Assembly (NCBI GenBank): GCA_964461115.1
Contig: CAYWSX010000005.1
Span: forward strand, 1 to 64,000
Direction: 5' to 3'
DNA from: RGIG2134 sp964461115
GTDB taxonomy: Bacteria; Cyanobacteriota; Vampirovibrionia; Gastranaerophilales; Gastranaerophilaceae
DNA: 64,000 nt
The position numbers and the translations under genes were made by a program. How positions within the stretch are numbered: position 1 is the stretch's first letter; every line of letters begins with the position of its first letter. The notes below the pieces were generated by a model. The model was not told the DNA's origin and made no database searches. It saw nothing but the letters and a program-made list of their open reading frames with translations. This document shows, one piece after another, positions 16,884 to 26,151 of this stretch.

Positions 16884-18238
16884 TCCTTTAGCTCCTTTAG
16901 TATTCCCTGTTTGATTTCAACCGTGTCGGCGCCTAACCTGCCGAGAACTTTCATTGCAAGCGAAGTGGGCTCTTTTGTAATAGCCCAAAGAAGGTTTGCG
17001 GATGAAATCATTTGTAAATCGTGTTTTTTTGCTTTTTTTGCAGCTCTTTCGAGTATCGATTTTGCACGTTTGCTGTACACAATTTCTTTTTCTGAATATT
17101 TGTCGCCGTATCCGATGACTTTTTCTACTTCAGCACGGGCGTCTTTGATGTTTACACCGAGTTTTGAAAGGGCGGCAGCCCCTATTCCGACGCTTTCGGC
17201 GATAATCCCGAGTAAAATCAATTCTGAGCCTACAATGTTACGACCGAGGCGGCGTGCTTCATTTTTTGCAAGGCGAAGGATGGTAAGCGTCTCAGGCATT
17301 TGCTTTTCGATAGGTTTAATTATTTTGTGTGCCAAATCATCGTCATTTACCTTCAAGCTTTTGAAAATATTGTATGCAATTCCTGATTTTGCCTTAATCA
17401 CGCCTAAAATAATGTGTTCAGGCTTAACGGTTGCTTCTCCTAGTTCTTTGGCTGTTTCAATCGCGAGAAGTATTGTTTTGAAAGCGTTTGGAGTGAAAAT
17501 AATTTGTTTTTCTTCGTACTCTGCACCTCTTGAGGTCATTTCTTTTAGTTTTTCGCCGTAGCTGTCAAGATTAATGCCATATTCGCCCAAGATATCGTTC
17601 ACATCGGCATTTTCATCTTCTAAAATTGCCTGAATTATTTGCTCAGTTCCGAGAATTTCATAATTTGATGCCGTAAGCTTCGCAACGGCATGTTCGAAAA
17701 CTCCTTTTGACGCGGGTTCTTCGATTATAGAAAGAACTTTTGAATATTCTTCACTTTCGTATTTTTTCGGTAAAATTCCTTCAGGATGTTCGTTTCTGAT
17801 TCGTTTTTCAAAAAGTCTCGATAACACGTCTTTTGCCTTGTCCGTGTCAAATCCTAAATCCTCCAAGAGATATGTCACAGGTGCTTTTCGCTCGGATATA
17901 AGAGACAAAAACAGGTGCTCGGTTGTAATAGAGCCGCTTTTTGCTTTTCGTGCCATGTCAAAAGCTTCTTTCAAAACTTTTTTTGCAGATTCTGAAAACC
18001 CTATAATATCAATTTTTTTGCTGCTTTTTTTACTTTGAATATTTTCTAATGCGCATTTTTGAACCTCATCTAAAGAAATTTTAGATAAAGTTAGTAGTTT
18101 TGTTGAAAAACAGCTTTTTTGAGTTGTAAAGGCAGCCAGAATCAATTCGGGGTAAATCTCAGTAAAACTGTTATCTTCTGCAAGTTTTTGGGCTGTTGTC
18201 ACAATCTGGAGCGCTTTTTCCGTAAATTTTTCAAACAA
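16877..18238 (-). CDS. triple Clp N-domain protein without AAA+ ATPase
   Basis: 453 residues built entirely of six Clp N half-repeats of about 70-75 residues, i.e. three complete Clp R (N) domains; no Walker A or B motif is present. Half-repeats begin near FEKFTEKALQIV, FSESAKKVLKEAF, YSKVLSIIEEP, FTPNAFKTILLAI, PETLTILRLAKNEA and YSKRAKSILERAA. The fifth (RLGRNIVGSELILLGII, GVNIKDARAEVEKVIG) is very close to the N-domain of ClpC. Clp N-domains bind adaptors and substrates, so the protein may act as an adaptor for a ClpC/ClpP machine, like plant and cyanobacterial stand-alone N-domain proteins (inference). The start is TTG with GAGG upstream. Operon with cysS. Confidence 0.85.
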   Translation of the reverse strand: MFEKFTEKALQIVTTAQKLAEDNSFTEIYPELILAAFTTQKSCFSTKLLTLSKISLDEVQKCALENIQSKKSSKKIDIIGFSESAKKVLKEAFDMARKAKSGSITTEHLFLSLISERKAPVTYLLEDLGFDTDKAKDVLSRLFEKRIRNEHPEGILPKKYESEEYSKVLSIIEEPASKGVFEHAVAKLTASNYEILGTEQIIQAILEDENADVNDILGEYGINLDSYGEKLKEMTSRGAEYEEKQIIFTPNAFKTILLAIETAKELGEATVKPEHIILGVIKAKSGIAYNIFKSLKVNDDDLAHKIIKPIEKQMPETLTILRLAKNEARRLGRNIVGSELILLGIIAESVGIGAAALSKLGVNIKDARAEVEKVIGYGDKYSEKEIVYSKRAKSILERAAKKAKKHDLQMISSANLLWAITKEPTSLAMKVLGRLGADTVEIKQGILKELKEC

Positions 18239-18322
18239 AATTATTACCTCAATAACATTTGCCTCAATATTACACTAAATATGAGTGAATGTCATTAGTG
18301 GGGATAGTTTTTGAGGATTAAA

Positions 18323-19087
18323 TCAATAATTCATGGCATCTTCTTCAAGAACGCGTGCTGCGCAGAACATTCCTTGCCCCCCGGCTTGGCAGTCAGTTGT
18401 TTCTTTCCAATAACTATTAGAACCGTAATAGCTGGAATTTTTCGATCCCATTGGCACTAAGCGGCCAGTATCTGCGTCTATTATAAAATGGAATAAATCT
18501 CTTCCCTGAATGTTAGGGCCTGTGTTCCCATTTACGTCGACAGTTGTATAATAGTGGCAAGAGTCTTCCGGTGCAAAAATTGTCATCCCATCTTCTAAAA
18601 CCAGAACGCCTGCAGTAGAGCTGCTTGTAATAGTTGGTCCGTAGGTATTTTTTACTCCACTCAAATATTTATATTCCTGAGGTACACACTCACTGAAATG
18701 ACCTAAATCGCAAGATTTGGCAACTTTTAATTGCTTTTTAAGTATACTGTATGAGTTGTTTTGACAATATCCTGGGTTGAATACGCAATTATAATCTCCT
18801 GCTGAGCAGTTTTCTTCTGGCGGTGTTTTTGCTATTGCATTTTGTAACGTGCTGTAAGCTTTTTTTAACCCCACAACGTAAGCGTGTTTTTGATACTTTG
18901 AAACTAATGTAGGTATTGTCATAGCTGCCACTATACCTATTATAGTTAACGTAATGAAAATTTCAGCAAGAGTAAACGCTCTCTGTAAAACAAAATTATA
19001 TCCAGGTAAAAAACAAGAATTTGATGATAATTTTATTGATAGAGCTAATTTAGGATAGAAATGTTGTTTGTAATAAATTTTTCGCAA
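18323..19087 (-). CDS. type IV pilin-like (pseudopilin) protein with long leader
   Basis: A 254-residue prepilin-like protein. A long basic leader (about 38 residues) ends in QRAFTLAEIFITLTIIG, the N-methylation/cleavage region with the conserved Glu, followed by VAAMTIPTLVSKY. The Cys-containing globular domain has CSAGDYNC, CVPQEY and a DVNGNTGPN...GRDLFHF segment shared with the next gene. TTG start 19087 is backed by GAGGTG 7 nt upstream. Such proteins form type IV pili or type II secretion pseudopili at the inner membrane. It is a paralogue of, and downstream of, the gene at 19148. Confidence 0.8.
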   Translation of the reverse strand: MRKIYYKQHFYPKLALSIKLSSNSCFLPGYNFVLQRAFTLAEIFITLTIIGIVAAMTIPTLVSKYQKHAYVVGLKKAYSTLQNAIAKTPPEENCSAGDYNCVFNPGYCQNNSYSILKKQLKVAKSCDLGHFSECVPQEYKYLSGVKNTYGPTITSSSTAGVLVLEDGMTIFAPEDSCHYYTTVDVNGNTGPNIQGRDLFHFIIDADTGRLVPMGSKNSSYYGSNSYWKETTDCQAGGQGMFCAARVLEEDAMNY

Positions 19088-19147
19088 AATTACACCTCAT
19101 GATATATTTTTTTATAATAATTATAACACAATTTCGTTTTTTTAATT

Positions 19148-20002
19148 CTATTTGCAAGTTTTTTTGCCGCCCCAGCTGAGGTTGTTGCAATGTAGGTATT
19201 CCATGTTTTCGTTCATTATTGCCCAAGCTGTGCAACCGCCCACGTAATAAGATGCAGTTGGTGAAAGACATAATGTTGCAAAACTTTCCGCCCAAGACGT
19301 CTCATTGATTCTTCCTGCGGGGGTAATTCCATCTTTATAAATTTTAAATCTGAACAAATCTTTTCCGTCTATGTTTGGGGCTGATTTCCCATTTAGGTCT
19401 ACGAATATTTCAGCACAGCTCCCTGAATATGCGGCGTGACTCCACGCGCCTTGGTCACTGGCTTCGGCAATACCTGTTGTGCACCAACGGCTGTCTGTAC
19501 CATGTACATTACCAAATTCAATTTTAATCGCCGTACCGTCAGACAAAAGCATCATACGATTTTTTGCATGGGCTTGTGACAGAAAGGGGGTGGTGGTAGT
19601 ACTCCATTTTTTCTTGTATAAAGAAGAAAAACAATCATTGGGAGAAGTTTCGTTGCAGTATTTTACTGCTTTAAGATATGGAACAATAATTGGCAATATA
19701 TCTTGAGACACATCACTGGTGTAGTCTCCTGTTATCCACGTATCGATAGTTCCGTTTTCGGAAATTGCTTTTGCAAAAGTATTGGAAAGGGTGTTATATA
19801 CCTTTTTTAGCTTTGAAATGTTTGCTCTTTCGGTGTAGTTTTGTACTAAAGTTGGAATTGTCATCACCGCAACGATACCAATAATTGTGAGGGTAATTAA
19901 AACCTCTGCCAAGGTGAATGCAATACGGATGAAACCCTTGCTAATTAAGCTATTTTGCGGGGAGGAGACGCTTGTTTGAGCCGAAAATGAATTTTTGATC
20001 AT
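19148..20002 (-). CDS. type IV pilin-like (pseudopilin) protein, paralogue
   Basis: 284 residues with a leader of about 28 residues, then AFTLAEVLITLTIIGIVA and MTIPTLVQNY, the class III signal/hydrophobic helix of pseudopilins. The globular part shares FVDLNGKSAPNIDGKDLFRF with its neighbour and contains several cysteines (probable disulfides). ATG 20002 has GGAA upstream. The pair lies 60 nt apart in the same orientation, consistent with tandem duplication. No prepilin peptidase or assembly ATPase is in the window. Confidence 0.82.
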   Translation of the reverse strand: MIKNSFSAQTSVSSPQNSLISKGFIRIAFTLAEVLITLTIIGIVAVMTIPTLVQNYTERANISKLKKVYNTLSNTFAKAISENGTIDTWITGDYTSDVSQDILPIIVPYLKAVKYCNETSPNDCFSSLYKKKWSTTTTPFLSQAHAKNRMMLLSDGTAIKIEFGNVHGTDSRWCTTGIAEASDQGAWSHAAYSGSCAEIFVDLNGKSAPNIDGKDLFRFKIYKDGITPAGRINETSWAESFATLCLSPTASYYVGGCTAWAIMNENMEYLHCNNLSWGGKKTCK

Positions 20003-20046
20003 TTTTATTATTCCATGTTATTAAATGAATTTAAAATAATTATATA

Positions 20047-21102
20047 CTATTTTCTTAAATTCGCAAGTTTTTTGTAAAGCTCTACTTCTTCGTCTGTCAA
20101 ATCATGAGGAATAACAATATTCATTTTGAGGTTCAAATTGCCGAAACCGCCTGCTTTTTTAGGCAGTCCCAGCTCTTTTAAACGCATGGTTTTTCCGCAG
20201 TTCGATTTTGGCGGAATTTTTACGGTTATTTTTCCGTGAGGGGTTGTAACTTCTTTTGATGTGCCGAGGACAGCTTCGGTCGGGGACAGGTCTATGTCTT
20301 TTGTTAAGTCGGTACCACAGATTTCGTAATTTCTATCATAGAATGAAATTTTCAGATAAAGGTCGCCTTTTCTGCCGTAATTGTCGGTCTTCCCTTCGCC
20401 TTTGAGTCTTATTTTTTGACCTTCTTTGACTTCTTTCGGAATTTTAACTTTTAGCGAGCGATTTGTGTTTACAAATCCTGTTCCGCTGCAATTCGGGCAC
20501 ATGGAGCCAGGGCCTTTGCAGCTTGTACATTTTTCAAGGTTTTTGAAATTAACGCTGATTGAACCGTCTTTCATTAAATCTGAAACAGAAAGTTTTAAAT
20601 CTTGAGTGATATCAAGCGCAGCTGTACTTTCGGCTTCTTGGCCGTGAGCGCGATGTCTTGAACCTGCTGAACGTCTGCTGTATTGTGCATACGGGTCAGA
20701 TTGATTGCCTGAAGAATATTGTCCTGCAAAATCCCCGAAAAGACCTTTGAAAAAGTCTGAAAAACCGCCCATTCCGGAAAAATCATTATATTGAGCGCCG
20801 CCTCTTCCACTTTGGTCTGAAAAAGCTTGTGAAAAGTCAAAACCCATATTGGAAAACTGATTTGGATCGAACTGTGCGCCGCCTTGCCAATTTGAACCCA
20901 AAGAATCGTAACGTCCGCGTTTTTCTTTATCGCCAAGTACTTCGTAAGCTTCGTTAATGTCTTTAAATTTGCTTTCGGCTTCTTTTGTTTTGTTGACATC
21001 CGGATGATATTTTCGCGCGAGTTTTCTATATGCGGATTTGATTTCCGCGTCTGCTGCGCCTTTTTTCAAGCCTAATATTTCGTAATAATCTTTGTATTCC
21101 AT
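20047..21102 (-). CDS. DnaJ-family co-chaperone with a reduced zinc region
   Basis: 351 residues. The N-terminal J-domain (about 1-65) has KYHPDVNK (HPD), which stimulates DnaK ATPase. A Gly/Phe/Ser-rich linker (about 70-150) follows, then a short cysteine region CTSCKGPG...CPNCSGTG, and C-terminal substrate-binding beta domains. Canonical DnaJ has four CxxCxGxG repeats and two zincs; only two repeats remain here, enough for one zinc, so this lies between DnaJ and CbpA in form. ATG 21102 (AGAGG upstream) is preferred over TTG 21123. No grpE or dnaK is adjacent. Confidence 0.88.
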   Translation of the reverse strand: MEYKDYYEILGLKKGAADAEIKSAYRKLARKYHPDVNKTKEAESKFKDINEAYEVLGDKEKRGRYDSLGSNWQGGAQFDPNQFSNMGFDFSQAFSDQSGRGGAQYNDFSGMGGFSDFFKGLFGDFAGQYSSGNQSDPYAQYSRRSAGSRHRAHGQEAESTAALDITQDLKLSVSDLMKDGSISVNFKNLEKCTSCKGPGSMCPNCSGTGFVNTNRSLKVKIPKEVKEGQKIRLKGEGKTDNYGRKGDLYLKISFYDRNYEICGTDLTKDIDLSPTEAVLGTSKEVTTPHGKITVKIPPKSNCGKTMRLKELGLPKKAGGFGNLNLKMNIVIPHDLTDEEVELYKKLANLRK

Positions 21103-21181
21103 ATAAAACCTCTGTTTCGTCAAATTTTATAATAGTATAAAATTTGTCCGGTTTATACACTTTTAACGAAAATTTAATTTT

Positions 21182-23815
21182 TTACCTGCCCTGCTTAGAT
21201 TCTTTTGGAGATACAATTGAGTAGACATAAGGCTGTGAAAAATATTTGTTTGCCGCGGAAATGACATCGCTGGGTGTCACAGATTGGATGAGCTGAGGAT
21301 ATTTTTTATAAAACTCCCATCCTCGTCCTGTTGCTTCAAACCAGCCCATAGAGGCAGCTTTTTCGCTGTTTGTTTCTTGTGCGAGAATGTAATTCCCGAT
21401 TAATTTATCTTTTGCCGATTGCAGCTCTTGCTGGGTTACGAATTCATGTTTCAGTACATTAATTTCACGTAGAATTTCGCTTGTTGCGTGTTCTGCTTTT
21501 TCAGGATTGGTGCCGATATAAGTCAGGAAAAAACCCTTGTTCATGTTTACCGAATAAAATGAACCTATTTGATAAGCCAATCCCTGACTATCGCGCAAAT
21601 GGTTGAAAAGTCTCGATGACATGCCTGTACCGAGAATTGAATTTATGACTTGGAGTGATGCATAGTCTTTTTGATTATCAAGCCCGCAAGTTTGCCAGCC
21701 TAAGGCTATCCAGGAAGCCTGAGTGTCTTTTTTCACGGATTTTTGTATATTTGCACTCAAAGGCGGAACCGAATTTTGGTATGTTTTGAAGTCAAACTTT
21801 GGTGCATCTGTCGGTTTAAACACGCTTGAGAAGAATTCTTTTACTTCTTCTTGTTGAGTTTCCGATAGGTTGCCGTTTATTGAAATTACAGCATTTTTTG
21901 GATTGAAAATAGTTTTGTAGTAGTCTGTAATGTCGGATTTTGTTACTGTTGGGAGCGATTTTTCGACTTTTTTAATTGTGCTTTTTGAGTATGGTGAGTT
22001 TTGGAAAATTATTTCTTTAAACTCTTCTAAAGCAACATTGAACGGTTTGTCACGGTTTGCTTTTATGTTATAGAGCGTGTCTGCTTTGATTTTTTCGACT
22101 TCGTAGTCGTCAAAAAGCGCGTTGTTGATAACTTCGTTCAAAATATCAAGCGAAGATTCGAGTTCATTTTTTGTTGTTTTCAAAGAGATATTGAAGCTTT
22201 CTGAACCGTCAACCACAGATAATTTTATGCCTTTTTCTTCTAAAATTTGAGAAAATTCATTTTTGGTATATTTTTTGGTGCCTTTTTGCATTCCGTCAGC
22301 TGTAACTCCTGCAATACCTGCTTTTTTCTCAAGAAGCTTCCCGCCTTTTACAAAAATTTGTATGGCAATGATATCATTTGTCGGGTTTTGGTTAAGTATT
22401 AAAGTTGCGCCGTTTTTGAGCATATAATCCTTGATATGTCCTTCTTGGCTTACCAAGACAGGTTCTTTGCTTGTGTTTTTTTCGGTTATGTTCGCGATAG
22501 GATGCTCCCCGTTTTCAGCATTGAAAGTTTGAGGCAATATTATCGATACAGCCATTTTTTTAGGGTCGAGGAATTTTTTTGCTGCGGATTGCACTTCTTT
22601 TGGTGTCACTTTTTTGATATTTGTAATGTATGTATCGTAAAGGCTTATATCGTCAAAAATTGTTTTTATATAGCCCATTTCTGACGCAATATTTGAAACA
22701 GACTCGCGCGAATAATATGTGTCGCGTTCAATTATGCTATAGGCTTTGTTAACTTCATCTTGCGTCGGAGGATTTTTTTGAATTGCTTCAACTTCTTCCA
22801 GGATTGCACGTTTTACTTTGTCTAAATTTTCAGGTGCAAAATTTACGCTGATATAAAACAATCCGTCATCACGGCTTGTGGAGTTTGATGCTGAAATATT
22901 TTGAACAAGGCGTTTTTGGTCTTTGACGTTTTTATAAAGACGGGATGTGACGCCGTCTCCTAAAATGGTTGATAAAACATCAAGTTCAGCAGTTTCTTTT
23001 TTGTTTTTTGCGTCAACACCCCTAAAACCGATAAGCATGTATGCTGTCTGTACGTCGGCTTTGCCTATTTTTTCAGAAGGCGCGGAGAGTGGTTTTTCTT
23101 TTTGAAATTTTGGCAAAGGTGTTTTGTCAGCTTGAACGTCAAATAATTTATTGACTTTTTCAAGCACAGTCTGAGTATCAACGTCGCCGATTATGATTGT
23201 CGTCATATTTGCAGGCTTGTAATATGTTTTGTAAAAATCAAGCATTTCTTCGCGCGTAATTGTTTCAATTACCTTGCGGGTACCTATCACGTCACGTTTG
23301 TAGGGGTGTGTTTTATACAGCTGCGAGGACAGATTTTTGTATAGTACGCTTTGTGGATTATCCTCGTTTTTGGCAATTTCTTCGAGCACTACTTTGCGTT
23401 CTTTTTCCATTTCCGCACGTGGAATTAACGGATTCAAAAGCATATCTGCGTGCATTTCAAGTGCTGTGTCAAAATCTTTTGAAGGAATTGTTACATAATA
23501 ATGGGTAAAATCTTTGCTTGTCGCAGCGTTGGTGACAGCGCCCTTAGATTCGAGAATTTTATCGAATTCGCCTGTCGGGTATTTTTTAGTCCCTTTAAAA
23601 AACATATGCTCTAAAAAATGAGCCACGCCATTGTTTTGGTCAGTTTCATTTATGGAGCCTGTTTTTATCCACGTGTCGACAATCACAATAGGGTTTTCCT
23701 TAACCTCTTTCACGATAAGAGTTTGCCCGTTATTGAGCTTGAATGTTTGATAATCTGCTGCCCAAGTATGACATCCGATAAATAATGCCAAAAAAGTTAT
23801 AATAAGTTTTTTCAT
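21182..23815 (-). CDS. M16-family zinc protease, fused two-unit, exported
   Basis: 877 residues with signal peptide MKKLIITFLALFIGCHTWA. The N-terminal M16 unit has the inverted zinc motif HFLEH (in GVAHFLEHMFFKGT) and downstream ERKVVLEEI with the third ligand Glu. The second half repeats the fold (TKSDITDYYKTIFNPKNAVI, LNHLRDSQGLAYQIG-like) but lacks HxxEH, so it is the inactive partner unit, as in PqqL-type fused M16 proteins. It probably degrades peptides in the periplasm. ATG 23815 has GAGG 5 nt upstream; GTG 23821 is less likely. Confidence 0.9.
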   Translation of the reverse strand: MKKLIITFLALFIGCHTWAADYQTFKLNNGQTLIVKEVKENPIVIVDTWIKTGSINETDQNNGVAHFLEHMFFKGTKKYPTGEFDKILESKGAVTNAATSKDFTHYYVTIPSKDFDTALEMHADMLLNPLIPRAEMEKERKVVLEEIAKNEDNPQSVLYKNLSSQLYKTHPYKRDVIGTRKVIETITREEMLDFYKTYYKPANMTTIIIGDVDTQTVLEKVNKLFDVQADKTPLPKFQKEKPLSAPSEKIGKADVQTAYMLIGFRGVDAKNKKETAELDVLSTILGDGVTSRLYKNVKDQKRLVQNISASNSTSRDDGLFYISVNFAPENLDKVKRAILEEVEAIQKNPPTQDEVNKAYSIIERDTYYSRESVSNIASEMGYIKTIFDDISLYDTYITNIKKVTPKEVQSAAKKFLDPKKMAVSIILPQTFNAENGEHPIANITEKNTSKEPVLVSQEGHIKDYMLKNGATLILNQNPTNDIIAIQIFVKGGKLLEKKAGIAGVTADGMQKGTKKYTKNEFSQILEEKGIKLSVVDGSESFNISLKTTKNELESSLDILNEVINNALFDDYEVEKIKADTLYNIKANRDKPFNVALEEFKEIIFQNSPYSKSTIKKVEKSLPTVTKSDITDYYKTIFNPKNAVISINGNLSETQQEEVKEFFSSVFKPTDAPKFDFKTYQNSVPPLSANIQKSVKKDTQASWIALGWQTCGLDNQKDYASLQVINSILGTGMSSRLFNHLRDSQGLAYQIGSFYSVNMNKGFFLTYIGTNPEKAEHATSEILREINVLKHEFVTQQELQSAKDKLIGNYILAQETNSEKAASMGWFEATGRGWEFYKKYPQLIQSVTPSDVISAANKYFSQPYVYSIVSPKESKQGR

Positions 23816-23903
23816 AAACACCTCGTTACTTTTCTTATTAAAGTTTACTATATTTCTTGAAAATGTAAAAATTATTCACCTCGGCTAGTTCTCAACTTCT
23901 AAT

Positions 23904-23932
23904 TTGACATAGAAGTGTTTAGTTTCTACAAT
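23904..23932 (+). promoter_or_regulatory. consensus promoter placing the start point at the acsD ATG
   Basis: Perfect -35 TTGACA (23904-23909), 17-bp spacer, and -10 TACAAT (23927-23932, five of six). The ATG lies 6 nt after the -10, so the predicted transcription start is the A of the start codon. This is the clearest leaderless promoter in the window. Confidence 0.75.
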
Positions 23933-23938
23933 GAACTT

Positions 23939-24835
23939 ATGAGTGTTGAGAAGCCAATTTTAAAAATTTCACAGCCGATTAGGGAAATTGATTTTCAGGG
24001 TTTGAAAATCGGGGGAGATACTTCATATTCTTTTATGAAAGAAAATGAAAATCCTGTGGAACCTCTTTTGGCTTTAGAATTGCCGTTTTTTGCGGATGAA
24101 AATTTGCCCGAAGTTTTAAAAAAACAATTCAGTCAAGATTATAATATTACAGAAGCCTTAAAATGTTTTGAAAACCTTCCAAATGAGATTGTTTCGATTA
24201 GATTTAATGTGTCCGAAGAAAATTTGGAACAAGACTTAAAAACTGTAGAAAAAAAACTGCCTGAAGTTTTTGCTGCGACAAAGAAACCATTGATTTTGCG
24301 CGGAAGAAACAATAAGGATATTGATTTGAAATTATTACCGTTGCTGGCGGAAAAAGCTGAGCGCGAGTGTATTATTTCCTTTGTAGATGAAACAACTTAT
24401 GAAGAAATTCTTCCGAGCCTGGTAAAACACAATCATATCGTTGTAATACGCACTCCGATAGACATAAATCTTGCAAAAGAAATGAATATTCTAACGATTG
24501 ATAAAGGTTTGAATGCTGATAAGATTATAATCGATCCGGATATGGGCGGATTAGGCTACGGTTTGGATTACGGTTACAGCGTCATAGAAAAATTAAAGCA
24601 AGTTGCTCTTGAAGGTGATAATATGCTGAATATGCCTGTCATAGCGTTTATCGGAGAAGAAAGTTTCAAAGCCAAGGAAGCAAAATCCGATAAATATGAC
24701 AAAAATTGGGGTGAGTATGAGAAACGTGCTCTGATGTGGGAATTAGCAGGGACTTCTGCAATTTTGGCGGCGGGAGTGAATATCGCTGTGGTTTGGTCGG
24801 AAAATACTGTAAAAACTTTGAAAGGGCTTATATAG
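23939..24835 (+). CDS. acsD: corrinoid iron-sulfur protein small subunit (AcsD/CdhD-like)
   Basis: 298 residues, TIM-barrel type. Recognised from KIGGDTSYSF, KPLILRGRNNKDID, DKIIIDPDMGGLGYGLDYGYS and NMPVIAFIGEESFKAKEAK, the segments of the CO dehydrogenase/acetyl-CoA synthase delta subunit. In the Wood-Ljungdahl pathway, AcsC/AcsD carry a methyl group on B12 to acetyl-CoA synthase. ATG 23939 is chosen from the promoter; GTG 23915 would lie inside the promoter. It is followed directly by acsC. No acsA, acsB or acsE homologue is present in the window, so the partners are unknown. Confidence 0.85.
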   Translation: MSVEKPILKISQPIREIDFQGLKIGGDTSYSFMKENENPVEPLLALELPFFADENLPEVLKKQFSQDYNITEALKCFENLPNEIVSIRFNVSEENLEQDLKTVEKKLPEVFAATKKPLILRGRNNKDIDLKLLPLLAEKAERECIISFVDETTYEEILPSLVKHNHIVVIRTPIDINLAKEMNILTIDKGLNADKIIIDPDMGGLGYGLDYGYSVIEKLKQVALEGDNMLNMPVIAFIGEESFKAKEAKSDKYDKNWGEYEKRALMWELAGTSAILAAGVNIAVVWSENTVKTLKGLI

Positions 24836-26128
24836 ATGGAACTTACGGGTCTTCAAATTTTTAAATATCTGCCCGGAGGCAAAAAAGAAGAAAATGCAAA
24901 CTGCAAAAAGTGTAATCAGCCGACCTGTATGGCTTTTGCGTTGAAACTTGCAAAACAGCAGCTTGAACTTGATGATTGTCCTTATGTGCCGGACGAACTT
25001 CGTGATACTTTTTTGAGTTCTATCAAAAAACAGCAAAATGAAATTATTTTTGGAATAAATAATGTCAAAATCGGCGGGGAGACTGTCATGTTCCGCCATG
25101 AAAAAACTTTTGTAAATAAGACAGTTGTCGCTATTGAACTTGACGCCGATGGTGATGATTTTGATAAAAAAATTGAACGCATTAAAAATTATGAATTAGA
25201 ACGTGTCGGAGAAAAATTCTCTGTTGAAGCCATTTACCTGAAAGGTGAAAAAAATCTTGTTGAAAAAGCTAAAATCTTATCTGATATGGGTTTTGCATTA
25301 ATTGTGAATACAGAAAATGAAAATGTGGCAGACGAATTAAAATGTTTAACGCCGATTTTTGAAACCACCATGACATCGGATAAAAATATTAATATTACAG
25401 TAAAAGGCTCTTCTGTAGATGAATTAAGTGAAAAATCCGCTCAAATTCTAACTGAAGGATGTAAAAACATAATTTTAGATATTGAAATTGACGGAAAATC
25501 TACTCAGAAAATTATTGAAGAACTGACTTATATAAGACGTTTGGCTATTTTGAAAAAGCATGAAAATTTTGCATACCCGACAATGGTAAAATTGCCAAAA
25601 GCGGATGAATACAAAACCCTTGCACTTGCGTCACTTCTTATGTGCCGCTATGCAAATATTCTTGTTTTAAAAGACTTTGACGAAGCTTTGATGACGAGTT
25701 TGCTTACGCTGCGCCAGAATATATACACTGACCCGCAAAAGCCGCTTCAAGTTGAGCCAAAAATCTATGAATTCTGTGAGCCCGATGAAAATTCTATCGT
25801 TATGATGACGACGAATTTTGCGCTGACATATTTTGCTGTAGCAAATGAAATTGAGGCAATAAATCGTCCGACATACCTTGTTGTTACTGCGTCGGACGGA
25901 ATGAGCGTTCTGACTGCGTGGTCGGCGGATAAATTTACAAGCGAGCTTGCGGCTAAAACTTTGAAAGAAGCGGACTTAATTAATAAGGTTAAAAATAGGC
26001 GTATTATAATTCCGGGATTGCTTTCTCATATGCAAGAGGAGCTTCAAGACGAGCTTCCTGAGTGGGAAATTATTGTGGGGCCGATTGAGGCATACCAGCT
26101 TCCCGATTTTGTAAAAAATAACTGCTAA
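24836..26128 (+). CDS. acsC: corrinoid iron-sulfur protein large subunit (AcsC/CdhE-like)
   Basis: 430 residues. The N-terminal [4Fe-4S] domain has C23-x2-C26-x4-C31-x16-C48, the motif of the CFeSP gamma subunit that reductively activates Co(II). The TIM-barrel and C-terminal corrinoid-binding regions follow (MVKLPKADEYKTLALASLL, VVTASDGMSVLTAWSADKF, IIIPGLLSHMQEELQDELPEWEI). The ATG abuts the acsD stop (TAG-ATG), so the two are coupled; AAAGGG is 10 nt upstream. Together with AcsD it should form the heterodimer that accepts methyl groups. Confidence 0.88.
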   Translation: MELTGLQIFKYLPGGKKEENANCKKCNQPTCMAFALKLAKQQLELDDCPYVPDELRDTFLSSIKKQQNEIIFGINNVKIGGETVMFRHEKTFVNKTVVAIELDADGDDFDKKIERIKNYELERVGEKFSVEAIYLKGEKNLVEKAKILSDMGFALIVNTENENVADELKCLTPIFETTMTSDKNINITVKGSSVDELSEKSAQILTEGCKNIILDIEIDGKSTQKIIEELTYIRRLAILKKHENFAYPTMVKLPKADEYKTLALASLLMCRYANILVLKDFDEALMTSLLTLRQNIYTDPQKPLQVEPKIYEFCEPDENSIVMMTTNFALTYFAVANEIEAINRPTYLVVTASDGMSVLTAWSADKFTSELAAKTLKEADLINKVKNRRIIIPGLLSHMQEELQDELPEWEIIVGPIEAYQLPDFVKNNC

Positions 26129-26151
26129 AATAAAAGAAAAGAGGAAATAAA

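Noticed and set aside
26129..26151. TPP riboswitch before thiG
   Set aside because: The gap is 23 bp with just an SD; thiG is read through from acsC.
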